DNA of 16,997 nucleotides from contig CAYPTY010000032.1 in assembly GCA_964413935.1 (NCBI GenBank), positions 1 through 16,997 of the forward strand, given 5' to 3'. Position 1 is the stretch's first letter; each line of letters starts with the position of its first letter. The notes beneath the pieces were generated by a model. It was given only the letters and a program-made list of their open reading frames with translations, ran no database searches and had not been told where the DNA came from. The translations under genes and the position numbers were made by a program. Below, piece by piece: positions 15,745-16,997 of the stretch. The DNA comes from CAYPTY01 sp964413935 (lineage in GTDB: Bacteria > Bacteroidota > Rhodothermia > Balneolales > Balneolaceae).

Positions 15745-16767
15745 ATGAAAGCACTGGTTAAGGCCAAACCCGAGAAAGGAATCTGGATGGAGGATATTCC
15801 CGTTCCTGAAATCGGGCCCAACGATGTTCTCATCAAAATCTCAAAAACCGCCATCTGCGGAACGGATCTCCATATTTACCTCTGGGACGACTGGGCACAG
15901 CAAACCATTCCTCAGGGACTCACCATCGGACATGAATACGTGGGGCACATCGCCAGACTGGGCAGTGAAGTCACTGAATTCAAAGAAGGTGACCGGGTAA
16001 CCGGCGAAGGCCATCTTGCCTGCGGACGTTGCCGGAACTGTCGCCGGGGCCGTCAGCATATTTGTGAGGAAACGCTGGGTATTGGTGTGAACATCAATGG
16101 AGCTTTTGCCGAATATGTAAAGATCCCGGCTTCCAATGTGATGAAAATTAATGAGCAGATCCCCGATGAAATCGTATCCATCATGGATCCGTTGGGCAAT
16201 GCCACCCACACCACCCTTTCCTTTCCGGTGATCGGGGAGGATGTGCTGATTACCGGATCGGGATTGATTGGCAGTATGTGCATTGCCATCGCCCGATTTG
16301 CAGGCGCACGCAATGTGATTGCTACCGAAACCAGTGCCTATCGTGCTGAGCTGGCCGGTAAATTCGGAGCCACTCATGTGGTTGATCCGGTGCATGAAAA
16401 CCTGGAAGATGTGATGCATGATCTGGGCATGCGCGGATTTGATATCGGCCTGGAATGTTCCGGCTCTCCGATGGCCTTCAATCAGATGGTCACCCATATG
16501 TACAATTCAGGAAAAATCGCCCTGCTGGGTATCCTGCCGCTGAAAACGGATGTTGACTGGAACAAAATCATATTCAAGGGACTCACCCTAAAAGGCATTT
16601 ATGGCCGGGAGATGTACGAAACCTGGTATCTGATGGAGCAAATGCTGATTTCAGGCCTGGATGTATCCCCCATCATTACCCATCGCTTTTCCATCGATGA
16701 CTTCCAGAAGGGCCTTGATGTGATGGAAGCCAAAAACTGCGGAAAGGTAATCCTGAGCTGGGATTGA
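15745..16767 (+). CDS. tdh: L-threonine 3-dehydrogenase
   Basis: A 340-residue zinc-dependent, NAD-linked medium-chain dehydrogenase oxidising L-threonine to 2-amino-3-oxobutyrate, the substrate of Kbl. Catalytic zinc ligands are C38 (ICGTD) and H63/E64 (GHEYVG). The structural zinc site is C93, C96, C99 and C107. The nucleotide-binding loop is G171-S-G173-LI-G176. Length matches Escherichia coli Tdh to within one residue. The ATG at 15745 has no Shine-Dalgarno; instead it sits in the second copy of a 10-base near-repeat (ACCCCAAAGT, then ACCCCAAATG at 15738-15747). Being divergent from kbl, the two genes must use separate promoters in the shared gap, where I find no strong match. Confidence 0.96.
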   Translation: MKALVKAKPEKGIWMEDIPVPEIGPNDVLIKISKTAICGTDLHIYLWDDWAQQTIPQGLTIGHEYVGHIARLGSEVTEFKEGDRVTGEGHLACGRCRNCRRGRQHICEETLGIGVNINGAFAEYVKIPASNVMKINEQIPDEIVSIMDPLGNATHTTLSFPVIGEDVLITGSGLIGSMCIAIARFAGARNVIATETSAYRAELAGKFGATHVVDPVHENLEDVMHDLGMRGFDIGLECSGSPMAFNQMVTHMYNSGKIALLGILPLKTDVDWNKIIFKGLTLKGIYGREMYETWYLMEQMLISGLDVSPIITHRFSIDDFQKGLDVMEAKNCGKVILSWD

Positions 16768-16809
16768 TCAGTCAGCAATAAAAAAAGCCGCAGAACAAAG
16801 GTTTTTACT

Positions 16810-16997
16810 GGTTCCGCTGCTCTGCTGCGGAACCTATCTGCGAGACAGAGCACCGGGCGGGTGTTACGGAGCAGAGCACCGTAACGAGAGTTAAATCCTG
16901 GCTCCGCTGCTCTGCTGCGGAACCCATCTGCGAGACAGAGCACCGGGCGGGTGTTACGGAGCAGAGCACCGTAACGAGAGTTAAATCCTGGCTCCGC
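16810..16997. repeat. 90-bp tandem repeat with inverted palindromes, runs off window end
   Basis: Units start at 16811, 16901 and 16991, a period of exactly 90 bp; the two full units differ at 2 of 90 bases. Unit 1 contains stem GTTCCGC/GCGGAAC with loop TGCTCTGCT (16811-16833) and stem GTTACGG/CCGTAAC with loop AGCAGAGCA (16863-16885). The second is an inverted copy of the first: the loops are exact reverse complements, and the stem differences are compensatory. A 10-base direct repeat CAGAGCACCG occurs at 16846 and 16872. The layout resembles REP/BIME-type extragenic elements. An open frame across it on the minus strand exists only because 90 is a multiple of three. Confidence 0.93.

Noticed and set aside
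16781..16806. Possible terminator AAAAAGCC...GGTTTTT after tdh
   Set aside because: The stem needs a bulged G and is almost all A-T pairs; the nearby repeat hairpins make the folding ambiguous.
16599..16943. Minus-strand open frame running from tdh antisense into the 90-bp repeats
   Set aside because: It is open only because the repeat period is a multiple of three; it overlaps tdh, is arginine-rich and compositionally odd, and has no credible ribosome-binding site.
16811..16997. CRISPR-like array
   Set aside because: The 90-bp units are contiguous with no unique spacers and no cas genes are in the window; the heptad arrays at 1-169 fail for the same reason.

Overview
The window is chromosomal, with housekeeping and metabolic genes. 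It fits a member of the Bacteroidota/Rhodothermota/Balneolota assemblage; Balneolota is my best guess from the look of the proteins, not from a search. Several genes (pflB, kbl, tdh, hemS) lack a recognisable Shine-Dalgarno sequence, and several reading frames open with TTG. No phage, insertion sequence, tRNA, rRNA or CRISPR array was seen.

Layout. Positions 1-169 hold two arrays of 7-bp tandem repeats in opposite orientation. A plus-strand block follows (224-4491): a SlyD-like FKBP prolyl isomerase, an overlapping THUMP-type RNA methyltransferase, a KefB-type cation/proton antiporter with RCK domains, and a secreted Tll0287-like (DUF3365) protein with a CXXCH haem motif. It runs stop-to-stop into a minus-strand haem operon (8304 to 4492) in the order hemS, hmuT, hmuU, hmuV, with 4-nt or near-zero junctions. 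A 17-bp dyad upstream of hemS is a candidate iron-responsive operator. Upstream of that, also on the minus strand, lie pflB and its activase gene pflA (11491 to 8392), separated by a strong intrinsic terminator.

The 519-bp stretch 11492-12010 holds paired direct repeats upstream of pflB, a cluster of dyads, a degraded copy of the 3' end of kbl, and the terminator of the next gene. A prolyl oligopeptidase lipoprotein gene (14134 to 12011) lies between that kbl fragment and the intact kbl (15605 to 14418), so the peptidase segment is bracketed by two diverged copies of the same gene end. This looks like a recombination or insertion scar. kbl is divergent from tdh (15745-16767); together they convert threonine to glycine and acetyl-CoA. 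The window ends in a tandem array of 90-bp units (16811 to the edge).

Most notable: (1) each 90-bp unit carries two inverted copies of one palindrome whose stems differ by compensatory changes and whose loops are exactly complementary; (2) the kbl 3' fragment flanking the peptidase gene; (3) the head-to-head heptad arrays; (4) the dyad in front of the haem operon.
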